A DNA stretch of 64,000 nucleotides, taken from contig CM037883.1 in NCBI GenBank assembly GCA_021292165.1, positions 7,046,934 to 7,110,933 on the forward strand. Direction: 5' to 3'. The stretch comes from Shinisaurus crocodilurus. Its lineage: Eukaryota > Chordata > Lepidosauria > Squamata > Shinisauridae. Below, piece after piece: positions 31,734-42,539 of the stretch (positions are counted from its first letter, which is position 1; every line of letters begins with the position of its first letter). The notes beneath the pieces were generated by a model. It saw only the letters and a list, made by a program, of their open reading frames with translations, was not told the origin of the DNA and did no database searches. The position numbers were made by a program, and so were the translations under genes.

Positions 31734-32276
31734 TATCATAGAATCATAGAATCATAGAAAAGTAGAGTTGGAAGGGGCCTACAAGGCCATCGAGTCCAAC
31801 CCCCTGCTCAATGCAGGAATCCAGGTCAAAGCATCTCTGACAGATGTCTGTCCAGCTGCACCTTGAATGCCTCCAGACTGGGAGAGCCCACCACCTCCCT
31901 AGGTAGTTGATTCCATTGTCTTATTGCTCTGACAGTCAGGAAATTTTTCCTGATGTTTAGGTGGAATCTAGGTTCCTGTAACTTGAGCCCATTATTCCGT
32001 GTCCTTCAAACTGGGATGATCGAGAAGAGATCTTTGCCCTCCTCTGTGTGACATCCCTTCAAATACTGGAAGAGTGCGATCATATCTCCCCTCAGTCTCC
32101 TCTTCTGAAGGCTAAACATGCCCAGTTCTTTCAGTCTCTCCTCATAGGGCCTTGTTTCCAGTCCCTTTATCATCCTTGTTGCCCTCCTCTGAACCCTCTC
32201 CAGTTTGTCTATGTCCTTCTTAAAGTGAGGTGCCCAGAACTGGACGCAGTACTCAAGATGAGGCCTAACCAGTATC
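31734..32276 (-). mobile_element. CR1 LINE, 5'-truncated copy
   Basis: Minus-strand copy with the (ATTCTATG) tail at the left (ATAGAATCATAGAATCATAG) and the polymerase C terminus to the right, up to AGGCCTAACCAG. The 90-codon remnant 32006-32278 retains [18 protein letters not shown] and is close to the long copy at 53919. Confidence 0.95.
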
Positions 32277-32284
32277 ACAACAGT

Positions 32285-32492
32285 TATGTCATCTTTTTAT
32301 CCAGCCTATTTTTTTGCATCTGTCTTAGTTATTTAAGTAATTTAAAAAGTGTTTTTAAAATGTTTCTGTAATTTTGTTTGACATTTTTATTGTTTGTATT
32401 TTTTTTAATATTGTGTTTTATTGTAAAATTGTATTTTTATAATTGTTGTAAACCGCCCAGAGAGCTTCAGCTATTGGGCAGTATAGAAATGG

Positions 32493-32494
<2 letters not shown>
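32285..32494 (+). mobile_element. L2-like LINE 3' tail
   Basis: TTGTAAACCGCCCAGAGAGC, TTCAGCTATTGGGCAGTATAG and AAATGGAAATC, followed by an (ATC)n run. Same tail as the longer copy ending near 37075. Confidence 0.78.

Positions 32495-32539
<45 letters not shown>
32495..32539. repeat. (ATC)n microsatellite
   Basis: About fifteen ATC units directly after the LINE tail, probably grown from it. Confidence 0.95.
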
Positions 32540-32721
32540 GCACTAGTTGACAGCAGTAGTTATAGCTACTGCAGTGTATGGGAAAGTGCTCCAATGAGTG
32601 GCTGTATAGGTGTTATTTCTTCACTACTGCTGGTGTCGGCTCCGGGCATGAGCAGCAAGGGTCCTAGGCTGGAATTCCAGGGCCAGGGGTGATGGAGGCA
32701 GATGAAGGCCAGACCCAAAGC

Positions 32722-32910
32722 AGAGTCCAGAGCAGGCAATGGTCAAACATGTACCCAGCAGAGAGGGGCCAGAGGTGTGAGCGAAGTCCAGAGAGGAGCA
32801 GAGGTCCAGCACATATCAGGCAAGGTGGGGCCAGAGGCAAGAAGCGAAGTCCAAGAACAAGCAGAGGTCAGACATGTACCAGGCAGGATGGAGCAGAAGG
32901 TCAGGAGCAG
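32722..32910. repeat. Minisatellite, three units of about 61 bp
   Basis: Units start AGTCCAGAGCAGGCAATGG, AGTCCAGAGAGGAGCAGAGG and AGTCCAAGAACAAGCAGAGG. Each contains a CATGTACC/CATATCAGGCA segment and GGGGCCAGAGGC or a variant. Open frames on both strands run through it because the unit lacks stops. Confidence 0.7.
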
Positions 32911-33430
32911 ATGCAGGTCAAAGACGGACAAGGCGAGGATTGGAGTTGGTCACCATAGTCGGGGACCGGCTGCAGACACCACGATGACTCATGTTGCTGT
33001 GGCAAGGGCTTGAGGGAAGAGGAAGCCCCTTCCTGCAGCTCCCAGCTGGTCTGCATTAGCAAGCCTGGGAGCGCCTGGAGGTCTGGGGCTGAGCCCTGCA
33101 AGTAGTGCAGCATAGGCCAGGCTACCTTCTGAAAAGTGGCCACCAGATGGAGCTGTAGCACTTCCCAGTCAAGCAGATCCTGACAGTTGGTGTGTGACCA
33201 CCTTCTATTAGCATTGGTTGACACAGCATGTCAAAGAGAAGACTAAGTCAAACCCCTTCTCCAGCAGTTTGAAGTGGTATAATCCAGGAAATTTTTTTAC
33301 TGCATTTCTGAAGATTGTGTCAACTGGCCCATATTCTCTCCCCATCCTCCCAGCCACTCACTCTCCTTGTTCCACCAAGTTCCTCATCCCCTTTCGTCTG
33401 TACAAGTTGTGCATGAAGTTCCAAGAACAG
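32911..33430. other. Unassigned, repeat-like
   Basis: Region with CAGCTCCCAGCTGGTCTGCA and TGGAGCTGTAGCACTTCCCA. It could belong with the minisatellite to one larger element, but I cannot define ends. Confidence 0.35.
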
Positions 33431-33607
33431 GTAAGCAAAACAGAGATCCAACACACACACCCCATACTATCCTGTACTCGTGTGTGAACCAGCAAACAGC
33501 TGACAATCTACAAAAAGTGTCTATTGTGAAAGAAAACAACCTGCCATAGAACGAGAAAGAAATTCGTTTTGATAAAGCACATGCCTTTGTGAATCATAAG
33601 CAGACTT
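33431..33607 (+). repeat. Paralogue of the 177-bp insert at 28042
   Basis: Matches 28042-28218 with only a few differences (for example ACACACACACCCC for ACCCACCCACCCCC). Here the block follows CAAGAACAG, giving CAG|GTAAGC, which resembles a splice donor. No repeat is visible at its edges. Confidence 0.85.
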
Positions 33608-33609
33608 CC

Positions 33610-34825
33610 TACAAAACTCTTTTTCTCCCGATTCCCTGCAGACGTGTGCAATTTTCACTGCCTGTCAGTTTATCAAAAAGACCAGGGCATCAAATTTCAG
33701 CTCTGGATTGTCAGGTCTGATTCCCATTTCCTTTCAAATTCCAAAATACTGACACATTGATTGGAGTTCATAGTGTCAGACAACAGCACTTAAAAGCGCT
33801 TTTTTGGGTTGTTGGGTTTTTTTTGGGGGGGGATAAAATATATCTTCTGATCTATCCTTTTATAAAAAGATTTAAAAAAAACAAAAAACATTTGCAGCCT
33901 TATGGGTATTGATTGATTTGGGCTCATTTATATATGATTTTCACAAAAGTAGCAGGCAATTCACTCAAACTAAACTGTTCTTTTGTGTAACCCTTTAAAA
34001 AGGGGGCCTACTGCAGGGGATAAATTCTCATTCAACCTGCAGAGATGTCCCGGTGACTGAGCTTCTCTCCGTTCCCAGCTGCTAACTTAAAACAAAACAG
34101 AAAAGCCCACTTTAAATTAAGAGTTTACTTATAAAATAAAGTTTCAGGAACTTAATGTGTAAAAGTGAGAGTCCCTCAGTAAGCAGCGAGTCCATTAATG
34201 ACGGGCTTTAAAAGAAATACTTAGCGTTTCCGACTTGACTTCTGAGAATACACACACCACCACAGAACAATGTTGCTGTTAGATCTCATTTGATAGGAAT
34301 GCCTGCAATATTTGAGCCTATAAGACCCAGTTCTATCCATTTCCAGCATCCCCCTCCTAAAGACATTAACAATTGTCTTTGATCAATAAAAAACAGTCAT
34401 CCTGTCTTAGCAGCAGAAGATGCTCAGAGAAAACTGTAAGCCGTGCATCCCTTCTTAGTTTACTAGTGATCTGAGGATTTTGTTGAAAGCCAAGCCTGAC
34501 TTGTATGTACAAGCAGCATCCAGGTGCAGATATGTTGCAGCCGCAGTAGCTGAAGAGAAACCAATTCAAGCATAAACCAATTCATGAATGTTCATGTTAC
34601 AGCATAGCATAATGGGAACACCTTCTCCTGTACAATACCCTGCCGCCGCCAGCCACCATATGCACCCCATATACTTAGATCTTCGGGGAAATCCTTTATG
34701 TTGCTTCCTTCTGAAGTTAGGCTAGCGGGCTTTCCGCTGCAGTGGAGTCACAGCTCCGGAACTCCTCCCACAGGGGTTCTACCTGATTCAGTCTCCTTTT
34801 CCCCCCTCTCCTCAGGAGAGCAAAA
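33610..34825. other. Unassigned intergenic DNA
   Basis: G/T-rich run at 33800-33835. No gene or named repeat. Confidence 0.45.
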
Positions 34826-34826
34826 A

Positions 34827-34981
34827 GGCCTGTGGCTCACGCTGGCTCAGCTTGTCCGAGTGTGGAAAGCTAAGCAGGGTCAGGCCTGGTTATTACTTGG
34901 ATGGGAGACCCCTCCTCTAGTTTCCTGCATTGAGCAGGAGGTTGGACTCGATAGGCTCCTTCCAACTCTATGATCTATGAA
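34827..34981 (+). mobile_element. 5S rRNA-derived SINE with CR1 tail, copy 5 (sense)
   Basis: The only plus-strand copy, so it reads directly: GGCCTGTGGCTCACGCTGG, then AAGCTAAGCAGGGTCAGGCC (A box), TTACTTGGATGGGAGACC (C box), TTTCCTGCATTGAGCAGG and GTTGGACTCGATAGGCTCC, ending TCTATGATCTATGA. A few bases of the CR1 part are deleted. Confidence 0.93.
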
Positions 34982-34999
34982 AAGGCATTCCTCTCCCCC

Positions 35000-36000
35000 C
35001 AAAACATGTGAATCAATGTAAAGATAGTCTTCAGCGTTTTGCTGGTTTTAATGGTTCTGTTGTTTTTGGTATTTCATTTGAGCAGCTTGTTTTGATGCAT
35101 CTATAACCCAGGCCCTTGGTATCGCCCTGCTTGAGCTGGGTCAGACTCTGTGGTAGGTAAATAAAGGGGCAAATCCAACAGGCGAGTCAATTAGGCAGGG
35201 AAATACTCAAGCACAGAGGTATCAGTCCAGTATGGGATCAGTTTCAGGCAGGAGTAGCCAGTCAAACTACGTGCAATGGCCAAAGCACAGTATTGCCAGG
35301 CAAGTAGATGGTTTCCGGAAGGAAGGTCTGAGGTGCAGCCAAGGTCAAAACACAGGAGAGAAGGCAAGCAGAAAGGCAGTCAGAAAAGCAGAGTCCTGAG
35401 GGCAGGTAGCATGAAGGTCCATCACAAAGCAAGGTAAAGAAAAGAAGCTAGAGGACACGAGCTGAAGACAAGACATTGTTCTAGCAGCTAGTAAGCTCTG
35501 ACTGAAAACTTATGTAGCTGGAGTTTCCAGAGCCCCACCCAGGCTCAGTTGCAGATTCTCTGGCAAAGTCCTACTCATGAGGAGGGGCTTGCTCCTGAGG
35601 AGTCCTCTCCTCTTGAGGAGTCCTCCTTTGTAATCGAGCACTCCTCCTCAAAGAAGCCCTACTGGCCTTCTTCTTGAGGCAACAATGCTCTCGGGGGCTA
35701 GGTGGTCACCCAGCCTCCGCCTCTCCTCTTCCTTTGGGGATGGACCCACAGACCTGCGGTCATCTCCCCTGAGGGCCCAGGGCTCCCCTGGGTCTCCTGA
35801 CATGGGTGGTTCCTTGTCGTTGTTCATATCTGGGAGCTCTAGCTCCTCAGAGGAGGAGGAGGAGGAGGAGTCCTCCAGTGGGGGCATGACAGGAATGGAC
35901 AGAGGTGGGCTAGAACTTAAATAAATTAGCTTTGTTTCTTGTCTGACATATAAGAGCCAGAGGATTGTATTGTGCCCCTCAAATCTCTGCAAAAAAGCTT
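35000..36000. other. Unassigned, possibly an old LTR element (minus)
   Basis: 35.1-35.5 kb holds many CAGGCA/AAGGTC/GCAGAG phrases, like the minisatellite region at 32.7 kb. On the minus strand at 35648-35992 a 114-codon frame contains an acidic serine run and PGEPWALRGDDRRS, then many charged residues. It could be the end of a gag/pol-type frame followed by an LTR, but I see no LTR pair, primer site or catalytic motif. Confidence 0.3.
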
Positions 36001-36332
36001 TAGTCTGATATGCCCATCATTTCTAGATGTTGTAAAGTCTTCCATGAGGCTTTTTTTTTTTTTTACATGTTGCATATTTCATTTACTATTTATTTGATTT
36101 ATTTACAATATTTTCACCACACTCTTCAGCCAAAAAAGGCTCCAGGAGCAGCTTACAAAGAATGATAATGAGCCAATCCCTGGCCATGTTTGAATGCACC
36201 CTCACCTGGCACATCACTGGCATTTACTTACCAGGTCAGGTTGAACTCTGATTTTCAGTGGTTTTCCCTTAAGTGATACATACAATTTCCACCATGTGGA
36301 TTTAGACAAAGTATTTCCCATGCAATACTGCT
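36001..36332. other. Unassigned with a LINE/SINE tail remnant
   Basis: TTTATTTGATTTATTTACAA and then GGCTCCAGGAGCAGCTTACA (36085-36155) look like a minus-strand tail of an L2-like element. Confidence 0.4.
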
Positions 36333-37080
36333 GTGTTTAAAATATATCTCTCTAAATTAAATTACTGCAAGGCACTCTACATGGGGCTGCCCTTGAAGAC
36401 TGTTCAGAAGCTGCTGCAGCTTGTGCAAAATGCCACAGCCAGATTAATAACTGGGACCAGAAGGTCTGAACATATAACACCAGTCCTGGCCCACTCGCAT
36501 TGGCTACTTATATGCTTCTGAGCCCAATTCAAGGTGCTGGTTTTAACTTATAAAGCCCTCCATGGCTTGGGACCGCAATACTTAGATGGAACGCCTCTCC
36601 CAGCCGCAATCTACGCAGACACTACGCTCAGCATCTGAGGCTTTCCTCCAAGTGCCTCCTCTGAGGGAGGCCCGGAGGGTAGCAAAAAGGGGTAGGGCCT
36701 TCTCAGTGGCGCCCCCCCAGCTGTGGAATGATCTCCCTACTGCGGCCCGCCTGGTGCCAACTTTGTCATCCTTTCAGCGCCAGGTTAACACAGCCCTCTG
36801 TGTGCTGAGGTGTTTAAGAACAATAGGGTTGTTTTTGATGGCTTGATGTGCCATTCATGTTCAGGTGTTTGTAACAGGTCTATTCAGTATTAAATATTTT
36901 TATTTGTGGCCAAAAAGTTTTTTTTTTAAAAAAATATTCCATTTTTAATTTCATTATTGTGGAATAATTTTATGGCTGTTTTATTGTATCTTGGCCTTGT
37001 TTTAGGCGCTGTTGTAAACTGCCCAGAGAGCTTTGAATATTGGGCGGTATAGAAATGAAATGAAATAAATAAAATAAAAT
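36333..37080 (+). pseudogene. L2-like LINE, C-terminal polymerase and 3' UTR
   Basis: Two frames give LNYCKALYMGLPLKTVQKLL, NATARLITGTRRSEHITPVL, AHSHWL and, later, RAFSVAPPQLWNDLPTAARL. That is the standard order at the C terminus of L2-clade reverse transcriptase. A stop at 36520, frame changes and a deletion separate them. The UTR ends with AAACTGCCCAGAGAGCTTTG, ATTGGGCGGTATAGAAATG and an (AAAT)n tail. Dead, 5'-truncated copy. The catalytic domain is not included. Confidence 0.9.
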
Positions 37081-37084
37081 ATAC

Positions 37085-38202
37085 ATATATCACCCTATGG
37101 TGACAAAAAATAAGCATCGGGCCAAAGTTACACAGTTCCTGCTCTTGTGAACAAAAGTAGCCAGTATAAATGAACCTGCTTCCTTTGCAGTCTTTGCTGC
37201 AGGTCCTCCAATATTCTCTAGGCTAGTAACAAATATAAGCATTTCAGCATTGGGGAAACAGGAGATTTTAACATACGTTTGAATAATTAATTTACTGATC
37301 ATATCCATTTAAGCTCAAATACCATGGGACTGTTCTCATGATATAGCCTTTCTAGTTTGCACCTCCAACAAACCTTGGTTATCAGACACTCCTTAATTAT
37401 CCAAATAAATTGTGCATTACCTTTGCCCATGTAATCACTCATCGATGTGACATATGCAAATCCATTTACATGGACTTCTGATTGCCCAAGCGTTTTACAC
37501 ATTTTTTGATCCGCTTGCATATATCAGGTTGTACGGTGCTCAGAGTATGAACACTGAGCAATTGACGGCTCCTTGGGTGGTCAGGAGGAGAACATAAAGG
37601 GAGGCCCGAGTCCAAGCTCAAGTCTTGACCAAGCCTTCTGTCTTGAAATTCCAGAGTTGTTATCAAGCATTGGCTAGATGCAAACAGATTAAAACTCTGA
37701 CAAGCAAAGTAAGAATTTTTTTTAAAAATGAATCAGATTGGAAACGTGGGTAAGAAGAAATATTAAGTTGCTAAATATCAGAAATGCCATTTAAAACCTT
37801 GGCTTATAGTAAGAGAATTACCCCTGAGCAACTGAAGCATATTGTAAAGGCAGATTCTGTTGATGAAACGCAACAAGATTTAATCTGGATGCTATATTAA
37901 GAAACTATCCATGTCATAGATAAACTTGGTAAAACAGGCTTTTTCATGCAAATTCATATAAATTCATCTGTATCAATTGGCTTCCTATATACATTTGTGT
38001 CCAGCACAGAACATACTGTTGTGCTATTAGTTGTGTCCTATGGAAAATTTATGACTCAGTATCATATTGAATATTTCGGATAGAATCATATACTGAGCAG
38101 ATAGAACAAGAGAAAAGTCACATAATAACTGACCTACTCTTTAAGCACACAAAGCTTTTTGAATTCTCTACTAAGCATAAATGAAGCACACATGTTATTG
38201 GC
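37085..38202. other. Unassigned intergenic DNA
   Basis: No gene or repeat recognised. Confidence 0.45.
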
Positions 38203-38866
38203 CTGGTTCACACATAACACTAAACCATGTTGTGGTTTGCTGAAATCTGGCTTGCTGTGTCCAAACCCATCCATGCAACCATACCATGGTTTGTTAACTA
38301 GCTACAAGCCACGGATAGAAACAAGGTTTGTTGTTGGCTTACGAAGTCTAGGTTGCTTAAACCATGGTTTGTCACGATGTTTGAACCCACAACCATAGCT
38401 AGGGATGTGTGCAGAGCTCAGTTGGGTGTGTGTGTGTAAGTCTGGCGAACTCGCCAGGCTCGACCCCCTGAGCTCCACTCGGTCTACCTGCTTCTCCAGC
38501 TCAACTCGCGTTCTCGCGAACTGAGCCGGGGAACAACTCCCGGGTTCCTGGCGCTACGTTTTTTACTTAGAAAATGGCATAAGATATGGTAAAAATGGCT
38601 GCAATTTGCACAAGTTACACAAATTGCATCAGCTTTTAATGTATCTTATGCTATTTTCTTCGTAAAAAACATAGCGTCGGGAACCCAGAAGTCCAGCGAG
38701 CGCCTCAGCTGGAACTCATTTTCAGCCCAGCTCGGCAGGCACGGCAGCAGCAATCACCAAGTGCCCAGCGAGCTGGGTGGTGGGCAGATCACCCACCCAC
38801 CCCTAGCTAAAGCAACAAACCACAGTTAACATAACCCATGCTTAAGTGTTATGTGTGAACACATCC
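38203..38866. mobile_element. 'GGTTCACACATAACACTAA' MITE with nested element
   Basis: Inverted ends TGGTTCACACATAACACTAA and TTAAGTGTTATGTGTGAACA. The interior has several ACCATGGTTTGT/AACCACAGTTAAC phrases in both orientations. A second inverted-ended element fills 38400-38813. Confidence 0.75.
38400..38813. mobile_element. Nested palindromic element between AGCT sites
   Basis: Ends AGGGATGTGTGCAGAGC and GATCACCCACCCACCCCT, flanked by AGCT on each side. A strong internal palindrome (about 38540-38690): GGCGCTACGTTTTTTACTTA against TTCGTAAAAAACATAGCGTC, with ATGGCATAAGATAT against GTATCTTATGCTAT. Both C/G-rich shoulders also pair. Confidence 0.65.
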
Positions 38867-39200
38867 ACTGAAGATAATTTTACATTCCCTTTTCCTCTGC
38901 TTTATGGCCTGAAGGACATTTTTAACATTAGAACAATCAAAAGCTAGGGAAGTGGGCTACGTGCCATCCAACAGATGGCAAGAGCCCAGGCAGCCAAAAG
39001 ATATATATGCTCATCCATGTGGGAGTGGCAGAGAGCAGGATTCCAAGTTGAGTATAAATTATTCCCTGTGGCCATCCATCCTGTTCCCTCTGTGCTTACT
39101 GTTTCTTAAAGGGGCCACTGGCAAAATTGCAGCTAAGCTAAAAGTTTAAAGCAGTTTGTGGGAGGCAGCGGAAAATTTGGGACTTTGCATAACAAAGAGA
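38867..39200. other. Unassigned intergenic DNA
   Basis: Nothing recognised. Confidence 0.4.
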
Positions 39201-39202
39201 GA

Positions 39203-39434
39203 ATCATAGAATCATAGAAAAGTAGAGTTGGAAGGGGCCTACAAGGCCATCGAGTCCAACCCCCTGCTCAATGCAGGAATCCAGGTCAAAGCATCCCTGA
39301 CAGATGGCTGTCCAGCTGCACCTTGAATGCCTCCAGAGTGGGAGAGCCCACAACCTCCCTAGGTAGTTGATTCCATTGTCTTATTGCTCTGACAGTCAGG
39401 AAATTTTTCCTGATGTTTAGGTGGAATCTAGGTG
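39203..39434 (-). mobile_element. CR1 LINE 3' end
   Basis: (ATTCTATG) tail at the left (AATCATAGAATCATAGAAAAG), then the CR1 UTR and about 100 bp of the polymerase end, to TTTAGGTGGAATCTAGGTG. Breaks off into a SINE tail remnant. Confidence 0.93.
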
Positions 39435-39464
39435 ATGGCTTAAGGGGATAATCATCGGGGCAGT

Positions 39465-39522
39465 TGGAGGGTATGGATAGACCAATGGCCTGGCTCACTA
39501 TAAAGCAGCTTCCTGTGTTCCG
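39465..39522 (+). mobile_element. tRNA-Ala-like SINE, tail only
   Basis: ATAGACCAATGGCCTGGCTC and AAGCAGCTTCCTGTGTTCC match the tail at 7322-7361. Confidence 0.6.
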
Positions 39523-40486
39523 GCTGGCAGAGTTCCCCTCCACCAGTGGAGGCTGCTGGAGGGGCACCTCTGCCTAATCCTAACCCGCTCAAGCAAGCTA
39601 GATCTGGGGGTAAGAAACACTCTGCCCCCTTTCTTCAGAGCTCCAGCAGGACTGGGTTTTTTAAAAAATGACAATTTAAAACCCCCCCAACATGTATAGA
39701 CCACTTTTCTATTAAAACAAAACGGCCACTAGAGCAGTGTACAAATTAAAAACACATGAACAGCCGCAACTAGTGCATAAACACAATTTAACAGTGAGGG
39801 GGGAAAAATAAACAGAAAAGTAAAACTCAACACCCGATTTTCAAAAACATGTCAAATATTTGCTTTAAAAATATGATTTCTTCTTTATTAATTTGGTGGA
39901 AACGGAACGGCTTTGTTAACCATAAGAAGAGATACCCACATGGGTCTCCCTGGCAATAGATTCCACACAATACGATGCTACAGCAGAGAAGGGCTTGCTT
40001 GCTTTGAGCATCTGCAGATTGGACCTCATACAAGTATCGCATCTTCAGCATCTGCCTGATCAGATCTTAATGCTCAGAGGAAGGCACGTATGGGAGCAAA
40101 ATGTACATTTTCTCTGGGCCCTCACCCCACCCCACCAAACAGTTTCCGTGGCAATTCCTACCAGAGGAATGGTGTGCAGTCAGCACAGAGGCCATGAAGC
40201 CGGTAAAGATCTAAAGTGTTGATTCAGCACATGCTGAGAACAGAAAGAAAACCATGTGGACATGCCCTCTATTTTCAAGCCAAACCAAAACACAAATGCC
40301 TTTCCTTTTTGTATCTTAGTGGATATGGTTAGAAGCCTGTTCTTAATCCTTCAAAATGATTCGGCATTTTCCATATGCACAACGCTTACAATTCATTTGG
40401 AAATGGACAAGCTAGAACTGTTCTTCAGTCTAAGCCGAATTTATCATCAGTACTCGGTTGCTTGTCTTTCTGGCCAAACTCTAGAC
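39523..40486. other. Unassigned, perhaps an old LINE tail
   Basis: 39655-39800 has ATAGACCACTTTTCTATTAA, CAGTGTACAAATTAAAAACA and CAATTTAACAGTG, which recall an old LINE untranslated region. The rest is unrecognised. Confidence 0.35.
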
Positions 40487-40622
40487 CAGGACTCTCCAAC
40501 CTTGGGTCCCCAGATGTTGCTGGACTACAGCTCCCAGAATCCCTTGCCATGAGCCATGCTGGCTGGGTATGCTGGGAGCTGTAGGCCAGCAACATCTGGG
40601 GACCCAAGGTTGGAGAGCCCTG
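40487..40622. mobile_element. hAT-type MITE, family 'TTGGGTCCCCAGATG', copy D
   Basis: 136 bp, ends CAGGACTCTCCAACC and GGTTGGAGAGCCCTG. Flanking octamers CTCTAGAC (40479-40486) and CTCTAGAG (40623-40630), 7 of 8 matching. Confidence 0.93.
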
Positions 40623-40630
40623 CTCTAGAG

Positions 40631-41726
40631 AGAGTGGCATCCCTTATCAGAAGCTAAAATCAGCCCTCTTTAATCATGTTCACTTGATGAAGGGTGGGGG
40701 GGACCCAGCATGCCATTGCATTTTTCTTTCTGTATACCACTCTGCACGCAGAACACAAAGGTCTCCAAAAACAAGGAAAGGATGTTGCATTGCAACGCAT
40801 TTCTATGTAAAATTAATTAAAATCAAGGCATTGTGCTTCACCATTCATAATGAATAACCGTGCCAGCTTATATCAACCTTTTCGGCCTCCTCCTCTAGAG
40901 GGCTTTTAAAATGAGGTCAACAGCAAACATATCTTTACATTTGATCTGAGAGCAAGGGATACTGAAAAACAGCGCTTGCCCAGGGTGAGTAAACAAAGCA
41001 ACAAGGCCTTATCCTGATGATGAAAAACCATGCAGAATACTAACTACCGCTCTCGCCTTCATGCTGGATATGGATTGCATGGATCAAGCTGGTTAGAGAA
41101 AGGAGACAGAACGGTGAGCAAAGATACATGGTCGCCATTAACAATGCTGAAAGATCAATGTTAGCTAAGCATAAGAATGACAACCCCATATGTCTGATTC
41201 AATAGGACCCAGAGCGCCTGCTAGCAGCGGAATGCAGTGCACAGAGAAGATGGAAGGAAACAGATAAACTCACATCACCTCCTAAAACTGACAGCCCACC
41301 TTATTCTTAAGCGACGAAAAGGACCAGGTATTAAGCTGTGATCCAAAAAAGCAGGGTGCTCCAAGATCAAAGCCCCTCACTCACATAAGTAGCCACAGGG
41401 CTATTATCTCTGGTGGGGAGGAGAATGAAGCAGCGATCACTGGCAGAGGGCCAACCGGCACTTCTGCAGATGTGTGGTCCCGATCCTACATTTGCAGAGA
41501 TGACACAAGGGATGCAGAAGCAGGGGGATGGGAAGAATCAGCGGGCATGAAGGAGAGCTGCTTCACCCTTCCTGTGCTTGCTGACTTTCCCCTGCAAATG
41601 CCCTTCCCAGGCCTCCTCAGAGTTTTCAGTGTTTTTAATATTTCTGATGTTTACTATTGTACTATTTTGATACTTTTATTGTTGTATTTTTTATGACTAT
41701 GCTGTTTGGTTTGATGATTGTAAATG
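40631..41726. other. Unassigned; LINE tail at its right end
   Basis: Nothing recognised until 41625-41726, where TTTTAATATTTCTGATG and GTTGTATTTTTTATGAC look like an L2-like 3' UTR that continues after the hAT insertion at 42410. Confidence 0.4.
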
Positions 41727-41734
41727 GTAATGAT

Positions 41735-42401
41735 CAGGGATGTTGAAGAGTCCTTGGTCTCGAGTCACGAGTCGAGTCACGAGTCTTTGGACCCGAGTCT
41801 CGAGTCCGAGTCCAAGTCCTTGGTCCAAAATGGTGACTCACGAGTCACGAGTCACGAGTCACTCCCAAAGCTGACTCCACGAGTCCCTATTAAAATCAAT
41901 GGGATTTTTTCCCAACAAAATAAGGCTATTTCAGATGTGTGGCTTAAATAAATTCTAGGCACAAGTGTGCCTTTTTATTTCAAAACTCTGCAACTGATTT
42001 TGGCAAGAACAGACCAGGCAGACAAACCCAAAATAACCAGGCAGGCAGAGGAGGCAGTGAGCAGCCACACAGAGTAATCTCAGGTCCTTCTTCTGCCTCT
42101 CCCAAGTACGCAACACATCAATCAAAATAAATCTTGACACACTGTTGGGGCTGCACTCCTGGTAGCCGTCCATAGTGGCCGAGCAGCGGCACACCTCGCT
42201 TCCATGCGCTCTTCGCTGGCAATCACGCTCCTCTCCACTCCTTCTGGCACAGCCCAGGGATGTTGAAGAGTCCTTGGTCTCGAGTCCCGAGTCGAGTCTC
42301 GAGTCCCATTAAAAATATTGGGACTCGAGTCCGAGTCGAGTCAGAGGGGGGACTCAGTCCGACTCACGAGTCGAGTCCTCGAGTCCGAGTCCCCATCCCT
42401 G
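41735..42401. mobile_element. hAT element with GAGTC-rich ends, copy 2
   Basis: 667 bp, CAGGGATGTTGAAGAGTCC to GAGTCCCCATCCCTG, perfect 8-bp duplication GTAATGAT (41727-41734, 42402-42409). It matches the 999-bp copy at 14512 but lacks about 330 bp of the interior. The gap removes most of the transposase dimerisation region. The second internal terminus (CAGGGATGTTGAAGAG) is kept at 42255. Confidence 0.95.
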
Positions 42402-42409
42402 GTAATGAT

Positions 42410-42530
42410 TTTGTTGCATTTCTAGGCATTGTTTTGTTATCGTTTTAATCAAGTTTTATTTATGATTGTAAGCCTCCTTGAATGCCATTTTTTCTGGATA
42501 GAAAGATAGGATAAAAATCAAACCAGACCA
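42410..42530 (+). mobile_element. L2-like LINE tail (right half)
   Basis: TTTGTTGCATTTCTAGGC, ATTGTAAGCCTCCTTGAATG and GATAGAAAGATAGGATAAAAA form a LINE 3' tail. Its left half is before the hAT insertion. Confidence 0.6.
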
Positions 42531-42539
42531 ATCCAATAT

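Noticed and set aside
33218..33487. Possible host exon ending at CAG|GTAAGC (33430)
   Set aside because: The donor-like site is attractive, but there is no acceptor, no protein family, and the following 177 bp is a duplicated segment. Kept only as part of a finding.
34827..34920. Possible 5S rRNA gene
   Set aside because: Only the internal promoter region is 5S-like. It runs into a CR1 tail, as in six other copies, so it is a SINE.
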